DNA of 26,500 nucleotides from Chara braunii (lineage: Eukaryota; Streptophyta; Charophyceae; Charales; Characeae): contig BFEA01000046.1 in the NCBI GenBank assembly GCA_003427395.1, forward strand, positions 1,199,165-1,225,664. The letters run 5' to 3'. Every line of letters begins with the position of its first letter. Within the stretch, counting starts at the first letter, position 1. This document shows, piece after piece, positions 25,986-26,500 of the stretch. Below the pieces are notes generated by a model that was not told the DNA's origin, ran no database searches, and saw only the letters and a list, made by a program, of their open reading frames with translations. The translations under genes and the position numbers were made by a program.

Positions 25986-26500
25986 ATTGATGTTTGCAAT
26001 CAGACTCGCTATCTTTCACTCTTCACATGCATGCAAACAGGTGCGCAGCAAACTAGCGACAAGCGCCCACTCGAAACTCAGAGATATGGTAGCCAAGAAT
26101 GTAGTTAAGGTACAAATTCACTTCAACAGCTATGGCGACAAAGCGCCCACACAACTATCTGTTCGCACACACACAGGATCACCCAGGATATCCCACACGC
26201 GATACTCTGAACACACATACACACACACACACACACACTACACTCTACCTACAGCTATGGCGGCTATGGCTGTTGCTAACCTATCGCTATGGCTAAGCTC
26301 CTTCTCGCCCACTTCGTCTTCGGGCTCACTGCAGACCACCTCGCACAAGTCGTTGTGGCAATGCTTCCGCATGGCTTACACAGGAATCAATATATGGTTG
26401 GACGTTGCCCTTTGATTTATACTTTTGTAGCTCGTTGGTCTGGCCCTTTCCCATGCTCGTGGTGCACACAGTCCCATATGGTACTTGCTTGACTGGACTA
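25986..26500. repeat. LTR-like sequence at right edge, with AC microsatellite
   Basis: 26270-26440 resembles 18690-18870 in the same orientation, including GCTTCCGCATGGCT (about 26365) and, on the minus strand, a TATAAAT motif (26415-26421). An AC repeat of about 28 bases lies at 26211-26238. If 18650-18880 is in the 3' LTR of element C, this could be the 5' LTR of the same or a related element. LINE-2 and element C pol would then lie between them. Open frames here are not gene-like. Confidence 0.45.
26211..26238. repeat. AC dinucleotide microsatellite
   Basis: ACACACAT followed by ACACAC repeats runs from 26211 to 26238 with one interruption. Confidence 0.95.

Overview
This window looks like repeat-rich intergenic nuclear DNA from a plant-lineage eukaryote (streptophyte). 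No intact host gene, rRNA or tRNA gene is visible. The evidence is several decayed Ty3/gypsy-type LTR retrotransposons (two with a chromodomain-like tail), two LINE fragments with poly(A)-type ends, plant-type telomere-like CCCTAAA motifs, long A-rich tracts, satellite arrays and an assembly gap. The style of the gypsy Pol proteins recalls the charophyte alga Chara braunii. That is recognition from memory, at about even odds.

Layout. At 1-146 a Ty3/gypsy reverse transcriptase scrap lies on the minus strand. At about 385-2010 there is an unusual array of about 26 short inverted repeats. Most present the same 7-base loop ATAAGTT while the stems vary and usually stay complementary, and the array has a higher-order order that is repeated three times. 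2031-4036 has no gene but carries an ~85-bp degenerate repeat and a cluster of hairpins. 4037-9188 is gypsy element A on the minus strand (gag, protease, RT, RNase H, integrase), broken by frameshifts, stops and a 55-bp duplication. 9189-10164 holds telomere-like motifs, A-rich DNA and CCCCATGGGG-containing repeats that run into a 964-base N gap (10165-11128). 11129-12267 has nothing recognisable as a gene.

12268-14942 is gypsy element B on the plus strand, with deletions that removed the RT catalytic motif, part of the integrase core and the integrase C-terminal region. A likely polypurine tract and LTR start follow. About 15950-16210 has a dense cluster of W-box-like sites. 16289-17590 is the 3' end of a LINE (LINE-1 here, minus strand), whose distal part has been tandemly copied and expanded at 17474-18240. 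18650-18880 is an LTR-like stretch. 18785-21512 is gypsy element C (minus strand). 21512-25985 is a second, 5'-truncated LINE (LINE-2, minus strand) joined to element C by its poly(A)-type end. 25986-26500 carries a sequence related to the LTR-like stretch at 18650-18880.

Nothing here forms a working pathway; every coding region is a remnant. The features most worth follow-up are the hairpin array with covarying stems at the left end, the paired hairpins shared by the 3' ends of both LINEs, and the W-box cluster.
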